From Kiritimatiellia bacterium (lineage in GTDB: Bacteria; Verrucomicrobiota; Kiritimatiellia; UBA8416; YA12-FULL-48-11): DNA of 64,000 nt. Within the stretch, counting starts at the first letter, position 1, and the number at the start of each line of letters is the position of its first letter. Positions 1 through 10,900 of this stretch are shown piece by piece. The stretch spans positions 19,414 through 83,413 of the forward strand of contig JAQUPZ010000014.1 in the NCBI GenBank assembly GCA_028716365.1. The letters run 5' to 3'. A program made the position numbers and the translations under genes. The notes beneath the pieces are model-generated. The model did not search any database. It was not told the origin of the DNA and saw nothing but the letters and a program-made list of their open reading frames with translations.

Positions 1-1
1 T

Positions 2-1114
2 AAACGCGCTGAAGAGCAGCTCTACGCGGCGATTCTCCAACTCCAGCAACACGATAAAGCAAAATCAGAGTTTGTGTCGAATGTATCGCACGAACTCAAG
101 ACGCCTGTGGCTTCCATAAATTATGCGGCAGGTAATATTCTCAAGGGTATAACAGGACCGATTACCGAAGGGGCAGAAACATACCTGCACATGATTCGCG
201 AAGATTGCGCGCGCCTGATCAGGACTGTCGAAGACATCCTGGACATGAGCCGTATCGAGGCCGACACTCTCAAACTCAACAAGGTGAAAATTAATTTTGC
301 CCGGTTTACGCGGAGAACAGTTGAGGCACTCAGAATACAGGTGGAATCGGCCGGTATGACCATGGATATAGCCATAGATAACATTATCGGTTTCGCTGAA
401 TTTGATCCTGAAAAAATCGAACGCGTGATTTTTAATGTAATCAAGAATGCCATCAAATACAACAATCCTCATGGGTTTGTGAACGTCTTTCTAAGATATG
501 ACGAGACAGGGTTCTTCGTACTGGACGTGGTTGACAGTGGCATAGGAATCGAAAAAAAATATTTGGGAAAGGTTACAGAACGTTTCTTTCGCATCGGAGA
601 ACAGGTAAGCGGCGTCGGCCTTGGACTCGCTATTACCAAGGAAATACTGGAACGTCACGGCGGTTCCATTAAACTGCAGAGTCCCCCGCCCGGCCTGGAC
701 AAAGGCACAATTGTCTCCATGCACATACCCGTCAGTAACCCACCATCCGTACTGTTGATTTACGAGGATGAACCCAATCGCCTGAACATGATCAAATATC
801 TGGATGATTTTGGCTACAACGTAACAAGCGTCAAACGAGGAGAGGACATTTTAAACGCCATTGGTGAAGTTTTACCCGATTTGATAACGGTAGATTGGAT
901 TTCACCCGGCATGGAAGGTGCAATAACCATATCTACAATTCGTGATCAAAAGGCATTGAAATCTTTGCCATTGATTGCAATACTGGGTGAGGAAACTGAT
1001 CCGGTTAAGCAGGAAATACTACATGGACTTGCCCTTCCATTACTTCAAATACCGTGGCAACCTGAAGACCTTCTTAATTGCCTTGAACAGTCAGTTCGTG
1101 GTAGGGTTAAATGA
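2..1114 (+). CDS. Sensor histidine kinase with C-terminal degenerate receiver (5' end missing)
   Basis: The frame is open from base 2, so the N-terminal sensor part lies outside the window. A HisKA dimerisation domain carries the phospho-acceptor box SHELKTP near the left edge. An HATPase domain follows, with N-box (NVIKNAIKYNN), G1 (DSGIGI), F-box (ERFFRIG) and G2 (GVGLGLAI) all intact, so this is probably an active kinase. The last 115 residues form a receiver-like fold with an acidic pair (EDE) and a possible acceptor Asp (LITVDW). The conserved Lys near the end of the fold is absent (IPWQPEDL in place of a K-P motif), so this receiver is probably degenerate. The gene ends 18 bases before a second signalling gene and lies upstream of an RND efflux operon, which it may control. 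The environmental signal cannot be seen. Confidence 0.9.
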   Translation, partial: KRAEEQLYAAILQLQQHDKAKSEFVSNVSHELKTPVASINYAAGNILKGITGPITEGAETYLHMIREDCARLIRTVEDILDMSRIEADTLKLNKVKINFARFTRRTVEALRIQVESAGMTMDIAIDNIIGFAEFDPEKIERVIFNVIKNAIKYNNPHGFVNVFLRYDETGFFVLDVVDSGIGIEKKYLGKVTERFFRIGEQVSGVGLGLAITKEILERHGGSIKLQSPPPGLDKGTIVSMHIPVSNPPSVLLIYEDEPNRLNMIKYLDDFGYNVTSVKRGEDILNAIGEVLPDLITVDWISPGMEGAITISTIRDQKALKSLPLIAILGEETDPVKQEILHGLALPLLQIPWQPEDLLNCLEQSVRGRVK

Positions 1115-1132
1115 GATGAAAGGTGTGAATGA

Positions 1133-1906
1133 ATGAATGCAGCGGAAAAAGAGCGGATATTACTGGTTGATGATGAAAAGCATCTGTTGATCTCCCTGCG
1201 GGATTATCTGCTTTATGAGAACTTCGATGTCACGATTGCCCAGAGCGGCGAAGAGGCATTGGAAAAGCTGAAGAAACTGACCCCTGATCTCATAGTTCTG
1301 GACATCAGCATGCCGGGATTAGGCGGCCTTGGTTTTTTAAAACGCATTTCTTCGGAAGAAGGAAAGCCCATGTATCCTGTCCTCGTACTAACCGCCAGAT
1401 CAATGATGGCCGATTTCTTTGGCAACCTTGATGTTGACGGTTTCCTCGCAAAACCATGCGATGAAGCTACCCTTGCAAGCAAGATCAGGGCAATTATTTC
1501 GAAGCGAAAAGCCGTGTCAGAAAAACGACAAAGGACAGTCAAGAAAGTGACTATCGCGGAGGACGATGCAGTTTTATCCCATAAACTCACGGATGCGTTT
1601 GAGACGGCTGGTTACAGTGTTACAGTTGTAACCAATGGTCCAGAGGTATTGGAAAAGGCTGCAGCCGAAAGACCTGACGTATTATTGATGAAAGAAATCC
1701 TTCCCAGATTAAATGGAAGTGCAGTGGCCGCTCTTATAGAAGTCATGCCCAGCCTCAATTCAACTTCGATTATACTTTACGATGACAGCCGTCAGTGGCG
1801 TGATGGTGCTGATACAAAATTCAGCCGATTGAAATGTATAAAACAATTCCTGCCGACATCGGATGTTAACCGGCTTTTAAAGGCAGTTCAGGAACTTCTC
1901 ACATAG
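1133..1906 (+). CDS. Tandem receiver protein (REC plus pseudo-REC), no output domain
   Basis: This 257-residue protein consists of two receiver domains and nothing else. The first (about residues 7-125) is complete: acidic pair DDE, acceptor Asp in LIVLDISMP, the switch Thr in LVLTAR and the Lys-Pro pair in FLAKP. The second (about 138-257) keeps the acidic EDD. At the acceptor position, though, it reads LLMKEILP, so the Asp is replaced by Lys, and no K-P motif is visible. There is no DNA-binding, cyclase or phosphatase domain, so output must go through another protein. It follows the hybrid kinase by 18 bases and precedes the efflux genes by 66 bases. A single-receiver shuttle or phosphate sink for the kinase is a reasonable guess; the partner is unknown. 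Confidence 0.88.
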   Translation: MNAAEKERILLVDDEKHLLISLRDYLLYENFDVTIAQSGEEALEKLKKLTPDLIVLDISMPGLGGLGFLKRISSEEGKPMYPVLVLTARSMMADFFGNLDVDGFLAKPCDEATLASKIRAIISKRKAVSEKRQRTVKKVTIAEDDAVLSHKLTDAFETAGYSVTVVTNGPEVLEKAAAERPDVLLMKEILPRLNGSAVAALIEVMPSLNSTSIILYDDSRQWRDGADTKFSRLKCIKQFLPTSDVNRLLKAVQELLT

Positions 1907-1972
1907 CAAGTAACTTGACTTTTTATGTGATTATTAATAGGTAGAACAAGTCAACCAAACCCAAGAGGTCTT

Positions 1973-3109
1973 ATGGTTCAACGAATTCTGTTCAATGTGA
2001 TAATTTGTGCTTTTTTATGCTTACATATCTTTTTTTACGGATGCGGAAAGAATAGTAAAAAAGGCCAAAAGGCACCCACCCCCGCCCCGGTTACCGTGGC
2101 TGAAGTAATCCGGAAAGCAATGCCAATCGAAATTCGAACATTCGGCACAGTGGAACCGTCTGAAACTGTTGCAGTTAAGGCACAAGTTTCAGGTGTTCTC
2201 AAGGAGATCAAATTCAGAGAGGGACAGGATGTTAAGAAAGATGAAGTTCTTTTCATTATTGATCCCGTTCCATTTCAGAACGTGTTGAAACAGGCCGAGG
2301 CAGCTTTGTCTCGCGATAAAATACAGCATGAAAATGCCAAAAAAGAGACAAAACGTCAGGATGAACTCCTGAAAAAAGGGCTTACATCGCAAGATGCCTA
2401 CGATCAGGCAAAAACAGCCGCTGATGGACTTGGAGCAGCAGTCAAGGCCAATGAGGCAGTTCTAGAGAATGCAAAAGTCCAGGTGGGATACTGCACAATC
2501 AGATCCCCCATTGATGGAAAAACCGGAAAGTATCTTGTCGATCAGGGTAATCTCGTTACCGCGAACGAGACAACCCTCAACACGATCAACCAGATCAAAC
2601 CTATTGATGCCAGCTTTACTGTCCCTGAACATAATTTGGGCGAGATCTGCAGGCAAATGGCAGCAGGGAAACTGAAAGTCCAGGCATTTCTTCCAGATGA
2701 ACCCGAAAAAACCGAATCCGGAATATTGACATTTATTGACAATTCGGTTGATCGCGATACAGGCACAATACGGCTTTTGGCCTCATTTCCAAATGAAAAC
2801 GGCCGACTCTGGCCGGGGCAATATATCAAACTCTCTCTTATGCTGTCGGTTCAGCAAAATGCTATTGTTGTTCCTTCGAACGCCGTATTAACGGGACAGA
2901 AAGGCACCTATGTGTACATAATCAAATCTGACCTGACTGCCGAAACGCGTTCTGTTAAAGTCGCCCGGCAACTTGATGACTGGGCGATTATTGCGGAAGG
3001 CCTGAAAGCAGGGGAAAGCGTAGTGGCTGAAGGACAGCAAAGGCTCGGTCCAGGAACAAAAGTTGAAATCAAAAATCCTTCCGCAAAAACCACCCCAGTC
3101 AATCAATGA
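1973..3109 (+). CDS. RND efflux periplasmic adaptor (membrane fusion protein), probable lipoprotein
   Basis: A 378-residue MexA/AcrA-type adaptor that would link an inner-membrane RND pump to an outer-membrane channel. The N-terminus has a hydrophobic signal ending in FFYGCGK, a plausible lipobox, so Cys may be lipidated. A biotinyl-lipoyl half (VKAQVSGVLKEI, EGQDVKKDEVLF), an alpha-hairpin of about 80 residues and the second half (IRSPIDGKTG) follow in the usual order. The beta-barrel (VDRDTGTIRLLASFPN, LWPGQYI) and membrane-proximal domain come next. An AGAGG ribosome site lies about 5 bases before the ATG. The stop overlaps the start of the pump gene as ATGA, so the two are translationally coupled. 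The substrate cannot be told from the adaptor. Confidence 0.93.
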   Translation: MVQRILFNVIICAFLCLHIFFYGCGKNSKKGQKAPTPAPVTVAEVIRKAMPIEIRTFGTVEPSETVAVKAQVSGVLKEIKFREGQDVKKDEVLFIIDPVPFQNVLKQAEAALSRDKIQHENAKKETKRQDELLKKGLTSQDAYDQAKTAADGLGAAVKANEAVLENAKVQVGYCTIRSPIDGKTGKYLVDQGNLVTANETTLNTINQIKPIDASFTVPEHNLGEICRQMAAGKLKVQAFLPDEPEKTESGILTFIDNSVDRDTGTIRLLASFPNENGRLWPGQYIKLSLMLSVQQNAIVVPSNAVLTGQKGTYVYIIKSDLTAETRSVKVARQLDDWAIIAEGLKAGESVVAEGQQRLGPGTKVEIKNPSAKTTPVNQ

Positions 3110-6100
3110 ATATTGCTGCTACGTTTATACGTCGCCCGGTAATGACCACATTAGTGATGCTCAGCATCCTCCTGTTTGGAATCATGGCTTACCGCAAGTT
3201 GCCGGTTAGCGATCTCCCGACCGTCGATTTTCCGACAATTCAAGTAACTGCTCTGGTTCCCGGGGCAAGCCCGGAAACTATGGCTTCAGCAGTTGCCACA
3301 GTTTTGGAAAAGCAGTTTTCGACGATTGCCGGTATCGACTCAATGAGTTCCATCAGTTTACAGGGTCAGTCTCAAATTACTGTACAATTTACCCTGACTC
3401 GCGACATTGATGCTGCAGCACAGGACATACAGTCGGCCATTGCACGCGCCGCCCGTCAACTGCCACCCGACATGCCTACACCCCCTTCTTTCCGAAAAGT
3501 CAATCCCGCTGACTCGCCCATATTGTACCTGGCCATCACAAGCGCGACCCTGCCGCTTTCTGACCTGGATGAATTTGGCCAGACGCTCATAGCACAGCGC
3601 GTCTCCATGATCGATGGTGTCGCACAGGTGCTGGTTTTTGGTTCACAAAAATATGCCGTGCGCATCCAGCTTGACCCGCAAAAATTGTTTTCACGCAACA
3701 TCGCACTGGAAGAGGTTGTCGACTCAATCCGGAAAGGAAATGTAAATCAGCCGACAGGTATACTGTACGGACCACATCGTGCGTTTACAATACAGGCAAA
3801 CGGCCAGCTTATGTCTGCTGTCGATTACAAATCTTTGATCGTAGCATACAGGAACGGTGCACCAGTCCGGCTTGAAGAAATAGGAAATTCCCTCGACAGC
3901 GTCGAAGATGACAAGGCCGCCGCGTGGTATTGTACCAGCAATATCATGCAGAGGGCATTATTCCTTGCCATCCAGCGACAGCCAGGGATGAATACCGTTC
4001 AGGTTGCGGATGCCTGCAAGGCTCTCCTGCCGACCTTCCAGGCCCAGCTTCCACCGTCGGTTTCTTTGAAAGTGCTCTATGACCGCAGCATTCCCATACA
4101 ACGATCTACCGAAGACGCCCAGTTCACCCTTGTCCTTACGTTTTTCCTTGTGGTATTGGTCATTTTTATTTTCTTACGCACACTTTCCGCCACGATCATA
4201 CCCGCACTGGCCCTTCCAATGTCAATCATAGGCACATTCGTTGTAATGTATACGCTTGACTACAATTTGGATAATCTTTCCCTCATGGCTCTGACGCTTT
4301 CGATAGGATTCGTTGTTGATGATGCCATCGTGATGCTGGAAAACATTGTCCGACACCTTGAGATGGGAAAAAACAGAATGCAGGCGGCATTTGACGGATC
4401 CAAAGAAATCAGCTTCACAATCATATCGATGACCCTGTCCCTCGCTGCAGTATTTATTCCTGTTATTTTCATGGGTGGTATTGTCGGCAGGCTTTTCAGG
4501 GAATTCGCGATTACAATCGGGGCCGCAGTCCTGATTTCCGGAGTTGTATCATTAAGTTTAACTCCCATGCTCTGCAGCAGGTTCCTGAATCCTCCGGCTT
4601 CCATTCATCATGGACGGATATACGCTTTTTCCGAGCGCGGCTTTCAGAGTATGCTTAACTTTTATTCACGTACCCTGACATGGGCGTTAAACCACCGCAG
4701 ATCAATTATGCTTTTCTCGCTGGGTATCCTGATTGCCACATTTGTTCTTTTTGCGATAATACGTAAAGGGTTCCTTCCCAACGAAGACCAGGATAGACTT
4801 TCGATTCAGACAGAGGCGCCGGAAGGTATATCTTTTACGGCCATGGTTAAACTTCAGAAGGATATGGTCAAAATCGTCATGGAAGAACCTGATATAGAGG
4901 AATTCATGTCCTCCCTGGGAAGCGGTGGGACAGCAAGAGGCGCAAATTCGGGCCGAATGTTTCTCCACCTGAAACCCCGTTCGGAACGCAAGAGTTCAGC
5001 AGAGCAGATTGTCCAAAGGCTTCGACCCAAGATGGCCACCTTGCCCGGCCTGAAGGCTTTTCCCCAGGTTCCTCCAACCCTGCAGATTGGAGGAATGTCA
5101 TCAAAGAGTCAGTACCAGTATACTCTTCAGGGGCCCAACATTGATGAGTTGTACAAGTACGCAGGAATCCTGCTCGAAAAGATGCAGGAACTTCCGGGCC
5201 TTGTGGATATAACAACCGATATGCAGTTGAACAACCCCAAATTGAATGTGGAAATAAATCGTGACCTTGCATCATCCCTGGCTGTATCGGCCTCACAGGT
5301 TGAAAACACACTGCTTAACGCATATGCATCCAGACAGGTTTCTACCATATACACTCCCAACAACCAGTACCAGGTCATCGTTGAACTCACACCTGAATAC
5401 ATGAAAGACCCATCTGCACTGTCATTACTCTACGTGAAGTCGGACACAGGGAAGCTTGTCCCTGTCAACACACTGGCAACCCTGAAGGAAGACGTTGGAC
5501 CCCTACTCGTTAACCATTTAGGGCAACTGCCTGCTGTTACTCTATCGTTCAACCTCAAACCAGGAATCTCAATCGGCGATGCAGTTGCACAGATCGACAA
5601 TATGGCAAAGCCCATCATACCTCCTACAATCAGCACCAGTTTCCAGGGTACTGCACAGGCATTTCAATCATCAGTCAAGGGCATGGGCCTCCTCCTCACG
5701 CTGGCAATCGTTGTTATTTATGTCGTTCTTGGGATCCTATACGAGAACTTTTATCACCCTATTACAATCCTTTCCGCCCTGCCCTTCGCCGGTGTCGGTG
5801 CACTGCTTGCCCTGGTTATGTTCAATGAGGAGCTGTCACTTTACGGTTTTGTAGGAATTATCATGCTCGTTGGACTTGTTAAGAAAAACGGCATCATGAT
5901 GATTGATTTTGCAATAGAGGCCCAGAAAAATGAAGGGAAGAATCCTCGCGAGGCAATACATGAAGCCTGTTTGATCAGATTTCGGCCCATCATGATGACC
6001 ACCATGGCGGCATTGATGGCGGGTTTGCCAATTGCATTCGGATATGGTGCAGGCGGTGAAGCACGGAGACCACTGGGTCTTGCGGTGGTCGGGGGGCTTA

Positions 6101-6207
6101 TTTTTTCCCAGACATTGACCCTTTATGTAACACCGGTATTTTATCTTTACATGGAGAAATTACAGAATTTTTTAAGACACTCGCCTGTAAAGGATGCCAA
6201 TTCATGA
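3106..6207 (+). CDS. RND efflux pump, HAE1 (AcrB/MdtB-like) family
   Basis: A 1033-residue inner-membrane proton-driven exporter, full length for the family. It opens with the typical NIAATFIRRPVMTTLVML helix. It carries the first large periplasmic loop, helices 2-6 with the proton-relay pair in GFVVDDAIVMLENI, a second periplasmic loop and helices 8-12 with the relay Lys in GLVKKNGIMMIDFA. The IRFRPIMMTTMAALMAGLP signature of hydrophobe/amphiphile exporters is intact. Start and stop both overlap their neighbours by 4 bases (ATGA), giving a coupled adaptor-pump-channel operon downstream of two signalling proteins. Family knowledge suggests export of drugs, dyes or toxic metabolites; the sequence does not give the natural substrate. 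Confidence 0.96.
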   Translation: MNIAATFIRRPVMTTLVMLSILLFGIMAYRKLPVSDLPTVDFPTIQVTALVPGASPETMASAVATVLEKQFSTIAGIDSMSSISLQGQSQITVQFTLTRDIDAAAQDIQSAIARAARQLPPDMPTPPSFRKVNPADSPILYLAITSATLPLSDLDEFGQTLIAQRVSMIDGVAQVLVFGSQKYAVRIQLDPQKLFSRNIALEEVVDSIRKGNVNQPTGILYGPHRAFTIQANGQLMSAVDYKSLIVAYRNGAPVRLEEIGNSLDSVEDDKAAAWYCTSNIMQRALFLAIQRQPGMNTVQVADACKALLPTFQAQLPPSVSLKVLYDRSIPIQRSTEDAQFTLVLTFFLVVLVIFIFLRTLSATIIPALALPMSIIGTFVVMYTLDYNLDNLSLMALTLSIGFVVDDAIVMLENIVRHLEMGKNRMQAAFDGSKEISFTIISMTLSLAAVFIPVIFMGGIVGRLFREFAITIGAAVLISGVVSLSLTPMLCSRFLNPPASIHHGRIYAFSERGFQSMLNFYSRTLTWALNHRRSIMLFSLGILIATFVLFAIIRKGFLPNEDQDRLSIQTEAPEGISFTAMVKLQKDMVKIVMEEPDIEEFMSSLGSGGTARGANSGRMFLHLKPRSERKSSAEQIVQRLRPKMATLPGLKAFPQVPPTLQIGGMSSKSQYQYTLQGPNIDELYKYAGILLEKMQELPGLVDITTDMQLNNPKLNVEINRDLASSLAVSASQVENTLLNAYASRQVSTIYTPNNQYQVIVELTPEYMKDPSALSLLYVKSDTGKLVPVNTLATLKEDVGPLLVNHLGQLPAVTLSFNLKPGISIGDAVAQIDNMAKPIIPPTISTSFQGTAQAFQSSVKGMGLLLTLAIVVIYVVLGILYENFYHPITILSALPFAGVGALLALVMFNEELSLYGFVGIIMLVGLVKKNGIMMIDFAIEAQKNEGKNPREAIHEACLIRFRPIMMTTMAALMAGLPIAFGYGAGGEARRPLGLAVVGGLIFSQTLTLYVTPVFYLYMEKLQNFLRHSPVKDANS

Positions 6208-7730
6208 TTTTAAACGGTAAAAGAAATATGCAAAAGCAAAGGATGCTATCGGCCTGTATAACATTTGCTTCGATATTTATTGCCTTCAGCGGCACTTTTT
6301 CACTGTTTGCTGCAGAACCTCTCAGAATATCCGTCAGGGAGGCTATTCTGAAAGGTCTGGAGAACAATCGGGCGCTTAAAGTAGAACGCCTGACACCGCA
6401 AATTCGTAAAACCTTTGAAGCTGATGAACGTGCAGCTTTCGACCCTGTTCTTAAGGGCCAGATTTCTGACTCAAAATCCGAAGCCGAACAACTTCTCCGT
6501 TATGGAGCAACCGTAACCAACCTGGTCAACCGTGAACCCTCAGGGAGAATTGCTCTTGAGGAAGTTTTGCCTACAGGTACACGTATTACTCTCGAGGGAA
6601 GTACTGACCTGCTGGATTCATCGCTTTATCAGGGTGATTTTGATTCAACTCGTGTAGGAATTTCAATTACACAATCCCTGCTGAAAGGCGTAGGTACCGG
6701 CGTGAATCTGGCCCGTCTCCGACAGGCCAAACTGGACACTCTGGTATCCGAGTATGAACTCATGGGTTTCTCCCAGGAACTGGTGGGTCGAATCGAGACA
6801 ACTTATTGGGACTATCGACTGGCTCAACGCCAGATAGAGATATATACCGACTCACTCAAATTCGCAGAACAACAACGCAACGAAACACTTGAAAGAATTA
6901 CCATAGGCAAAACCGCCAAAGTTGAAATTGCTGCAGCTGAAGCCGAAGTGGCATCAAGGAAAGAAGGCCTGATCAATGCAAGGAGTCAACTTGAAATTAC
7001 CCGACTGGCTTTTCTAAGGTTGTTGAATCTACCATCAACCAATTTGTTCGATATTGAGATTGTGACTACAGAACAACCTTCTATACCGAATGCAAAACTG
7101 GATGCCGTTTCATCGCATGTCCAGGTAGCGATTCAAAAAAGACCTGATCTTAACCAGGCGCGTCTAAACCTGGAAAAAGGTGACTTGGAAGTTACAAAAA
7201 CCAAGAATGGACTCCTGCCCCGATTAGACCTCTTTGCTGCTCTTGGCAACACTGGTTACGCCGATTCGTTCTCCGGCTCCATGCAAAATATCAATGGTGA
7301 CTATTATGATTTCACCCTGGGTATTCAATTTGAATATCCGCTTGGCGACCGCAGCGCCTCTGCAACTCACCGTCGTGCGATACTAAGCCGTGAACAAGCC
7401 CGGGAAGCAGTGGAAAATATGGTGCAATTGGTGGAAGTTGACGTAAGGTCTGCCTACATCGAGGTGAATCGTTCCAGTGAACAGATAACTGCCACTGCAG
7501 CAACCGTAAAATACCGCGAAGAAGCTTTACGGGCGGAAATCGAAAAATTCAGGGTCGGCAAATCAACATCACTGCTTGTAGCACAGGCACAGCGTGACTT
7601 GCTGGCAAGCAGGATTCAGGCCGTTCAGTCCATCGCAACTCATATCAAATCGCTTATCAACCTGTATCGCCTTGAAGGCTCTCTCCTGGATCGCCGCGGA
7701 TTAAGTATATCGATAACCTCAAACAGGTAA
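6204..7730 (+). CDS. TolC-family outer-membrane efflux protein
   Basis: A 508-residue outer-membrane channel component. A signal peptide starts at the first or ninth residue (Met at 6204 or 6228) and ends near SLFAAEPL. Two repeated OEP domains follow, rich in long helices (EYELMGFSQELVGRIETTY and a matching region near the C-terminus) with short strands such as TRVGISITQSLLKG and YDFTLGIQFEYPLGD. The 6204 start overlaps the pump stop as ATGA, so it is favoured, but the 6228 start places the charged N-region closer to the hydrophobic core. This completes a tripartite pump. The 229 bases after it hold a dyad before the next gene and no obvious hairpin terminator. Confidence 0.93.
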   Translation: MILNGKRNMQKQRMLSACITFASIFIAFSGTFSLFAAEPLRISVREAILKGLENNRALKVERLTPQIRKTFEADERAAFDPVLKGQISDSKSEAEQLLRYGATVTNLVNREPSGRIALEEVLPTGTRITLEGSTDLLDSSLYQGDFDSTRVGISITQSLLKGVGTGVNLARLRQAKLDTLVSEYELMGFSQELVGRIETTYWDYRLAQRQIEIYTDSLKFAEQQRNETLERITIGKTAKVEIAAAEAEVASRKEGLINARSQLEITRLAFLRLLNLPSTNLFDIEIVTTEQPSIPNAKLDAVSSHVQVAIQKRPDLNQARLNLEKGDLEVTKTKNGLLPRLDLFAALGNTGYADSFSGSMQNINGDYYDFTLGIQFEYPLGDRSASATHRRAILSREQAREAVENMVQLVEVDVRSAYIEVNRSSEQITATAATVKYREEALRAEIEKFRVGKSTSLLVAQAQRDLLASRIQAVQSIATHIKSLINLYRLEGSLLDRRGLSISITSNR

Positions 7731-7910
7731 TTGTTTACGACTGGTATTCCTCGGCTGAAACGACATTACTTGCGATCAGAAGGGTTGTTTATATTCACTG
7801 TCAACCAGACAATACAGAAATTGTTAATCATAACCAATCCTGCATTTTAAAAAGGGTTTAACGATTATTCCCGAATCCTGCATCTATCTATTCCCAAAAC
7901 TCCTGGAATA

Positions 7911-7938
7911 TGTTATACAACACGCCCTTTGTATAACA
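7911..7938. promoter_or_regulatory. Perfect 10-bp dyad, candidate operator upstream of the DUF2723 gene
   Basis: TGTTATACAA is followed by 8 bases and then TTGTATAACA, a perfect inverted repeat ending 21 bases before the ATG at 7960. The left arm also resembles an extended -10 element (TGTTATAC), so a bound repressor would cover the promoter or transcript start. No regulator gene is adjacent. A short stem in the 5' leader is the alternative reading. Confidence 0.5.
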
Positions 7939-7959
7939 CGATAAAGGTTACTTAGGATC

Positions 7960-10900
7960 ATGGAACAGAAGCAGAGAAAAACTTCGGCTGATGCCGGAAA
8001 GAAATTACCGGATGGGCCCGTTCGTCCTCCCAATCAAACCGTGGGCAGGGACACGTTGATCGATTATGATATCAGTCATTTTTTCAAACAACAGGACTGG
8101 CTTGCCGCGCTGGTCACATTTATTTTCTCCGGACTTGTATTTTTTTATTACATGGCGCCTGAAGTCACACTTCAGGACTCAGGTGAACTGGTAACCGGCG
8201 CATTTACCTTTGGCGTGCCCCATCCGCCCGGCTATCCATTATGGGCCCTGCTCGGTTACATCTGGAGTAATTTTATTGTCCCGTTTGGAAATCCTGCCTG
8301 GCGAATCGGCATGATGTCCGTTGTCACCGGCGCATTGGTAGTGGGTGTCATGACGCTTATGATGACACGAAGTATCCGTTTGATTCTCAATTCCCTGCCC
8401 TGGACCGGGTTTTCCGATAACAGACTTACGGAATGGGTCGCAATAACAATTGGCATGAGTTCAGCCTTACTGTTCGGATTCAACCGTGGTGTCTGGTTAT
8501 GGGCCTGTGTATCGGAAATGCGGGTTCTAAACGTCTTCTCTTTTGTCCTGATCAGTTGTTTCTTTTTCGGCTGGATGATCCAACCACACCGGCGCGGATT
8601 CCTCCATATATCAGTTTTCCTTTTTGGAGTGAGTCTCGCAAATCACCAGACCATTGCCGTCATGGCTGGCGCGTTTGCAATAGGAACATTTGTTGTCGGC
8701 ATGGAACGCTTTTTCATTTCTCGCAAGACGCTTTCAAAGCCGGGAAATGTAACAGAGACCCTGATGCGGAGTTTGAATGATTTCTGGGAACTTGGAGCGG
8801 CAGGCGGATTTGCCGCCATGACCATATTACTGATCTTCTCATGGCTGGAAAAATCCATCGGGAACCTGCCTTTGTCGCAACAGCACTTCATGATGGCAAT
8901 CACGGCCGGCATAATAGCCATTATTATCCTCTTTGCAGGCAAAGTAACAGGATGGTGGCAGATCAAACGTTCGCTGATTTCCGCCGGATTACTTCATTTC
9001 GGAGTTTCATTTTATCTGTACATGCCGCTTGCAGCTTCTACCAATCCGCCAATGAACTGGGGATATGCTGCAACAAAAGAGGGATTTCTGCATGCCATCA
9101 CACGAGGACAGTATGAAAAAATGCAGACAGCCAACTTTTTCAGTGATGAATTCTTCATAAAGATCAAAGTTTTTACACAGGCTCTTATCGGACAATATTC
9201 GCTCCCTCTGACTTTCTTCGCTCTGGTTGCACTTGTCTTTCTGATTGTCTGGTGGACAAAATGGAAACCCAGCGCACGAGCATGGATGGTTTTCGTCTGG
9301 ACTGCCTACCTTGTTACGAGTTTCGGGCTTCTAACAATCATCAACCCGAAACTGGACCGGCAGGAACAGGAAATCACCATCAAATTTTTCGCTCCTGCTC
9401 ACGGTTTCTTTGCAATGCTTATCGGGTATGGAATTGCCCTTACACTCAGCTTTATTGCCTGGCGCTGGCGTGAACGATCAAATTCCTTCATAAGTCTAGT
9501 ATGTATTGGACTCATGGCTTTGCCGGTAATCACCTACACCAAAAATTGGTCGCTTTGTGCACTCCGGGGACATGACTTCGGTTACCTCTTCGGTTATTAT
9601 ATGTTCAAGCCAGGTGGTGGCTATCCCGACATGGAAAAGGATGCAGTCCTGTACGGCGGAACAGATCCGGGACGTTTTGTGCCAACTTATATGATTTTCT
9701 GCGAAAGCCGTGTCGCGCCAAGGAACAAATTCCGCGATCCCAATTTTGACCGGTCCGATGTTTACATCATTACGCAGAATGCGCTGGCCGATACAACTTA
9801 CATGAGTTACATCCGCGACCATTACGACTTCACCCGGCCCAGGGGGGACGACACGCTTCTCAAACGTCTGCTCAGGCGTGACACAACTTATCCGGTGGCG
9901 CCGATCGCCATACCAAGCCCTGCTGACAGTGCCCAGGCATTCCAGAAATACGTCCAAGGGGTCCAGTCAGGGGCAATACCACCTTCCGCCGATCTGAAAA
10001 TAGAAAACGGCCGTGTCAGCGTTCAGGGTGTCGGCGGTGTCATGGCCATCAACGGTATTCTTGCCCAGTGGATTTTCGAAAAGAACAAGGATAAACACGC
10101 TTTTTATGTGGAAGAAAGCTATGTCATCCCATGGATGTATCCTTATCTCCGCCCCCATGGCGTCATCATGAAAATAGATAAGGATCCCCTGCCGCCTCCG
10201 CAGGTAAACACAAATCTGTGGGCCGGAATTATCGCGCTTGATCGCGCATACTGGGACGAATTGACCACCAGATTCATTGCGCGACCGGAATTTGTACGTA
10301 ATAACGATGCAAAGAAATCGTTCTCAAAAATGCGTTCGGCAATTGCAGGCCTGTATGTCTACCGCGGGATCATAATGGAAGCCGAATACGCATTTAAACA
10401 ATCATTGCAACTTTGCCCTGAAAGTCCCGAGGCCAATTTCCGGCTGGCTGATCTTTATCTTCAACAGCATCGTTACGGGGAAGCAATAACTCTGATAGAA
10501 AATTATCTCAAACTCGATATTTACAACAATAATGCAAAGAATTTCCTGACTAACATCAAGAACATGCAAAGAGACGATATCCGCCGGCAGGAAATTGAAC
10601 AACAAATAAAAGCAAAAGGCGGTTCCGACATCAACATGGCGATCGAATTGGCCGGCCTTTATCAGCGATTGAATATGGATGGCCAGTTTCAGGGTCTGAC
10701 CCGGAATATTCTTTCAAACACAAACCTCACACCTAATGTTTGCCAGGCCATTCTTCAGCTGTATGGCAATGCCAGAAGATGGGAGTTATTGGAATTCGGG
10801 CTGCAACGATATCTTGAACTTGTCCCCAACAACTTCAGGGCAAGGATTGATTACGGTTTCGCACAAGCAATGCAGAACAAGCTGACCAATGGAATGGCTT

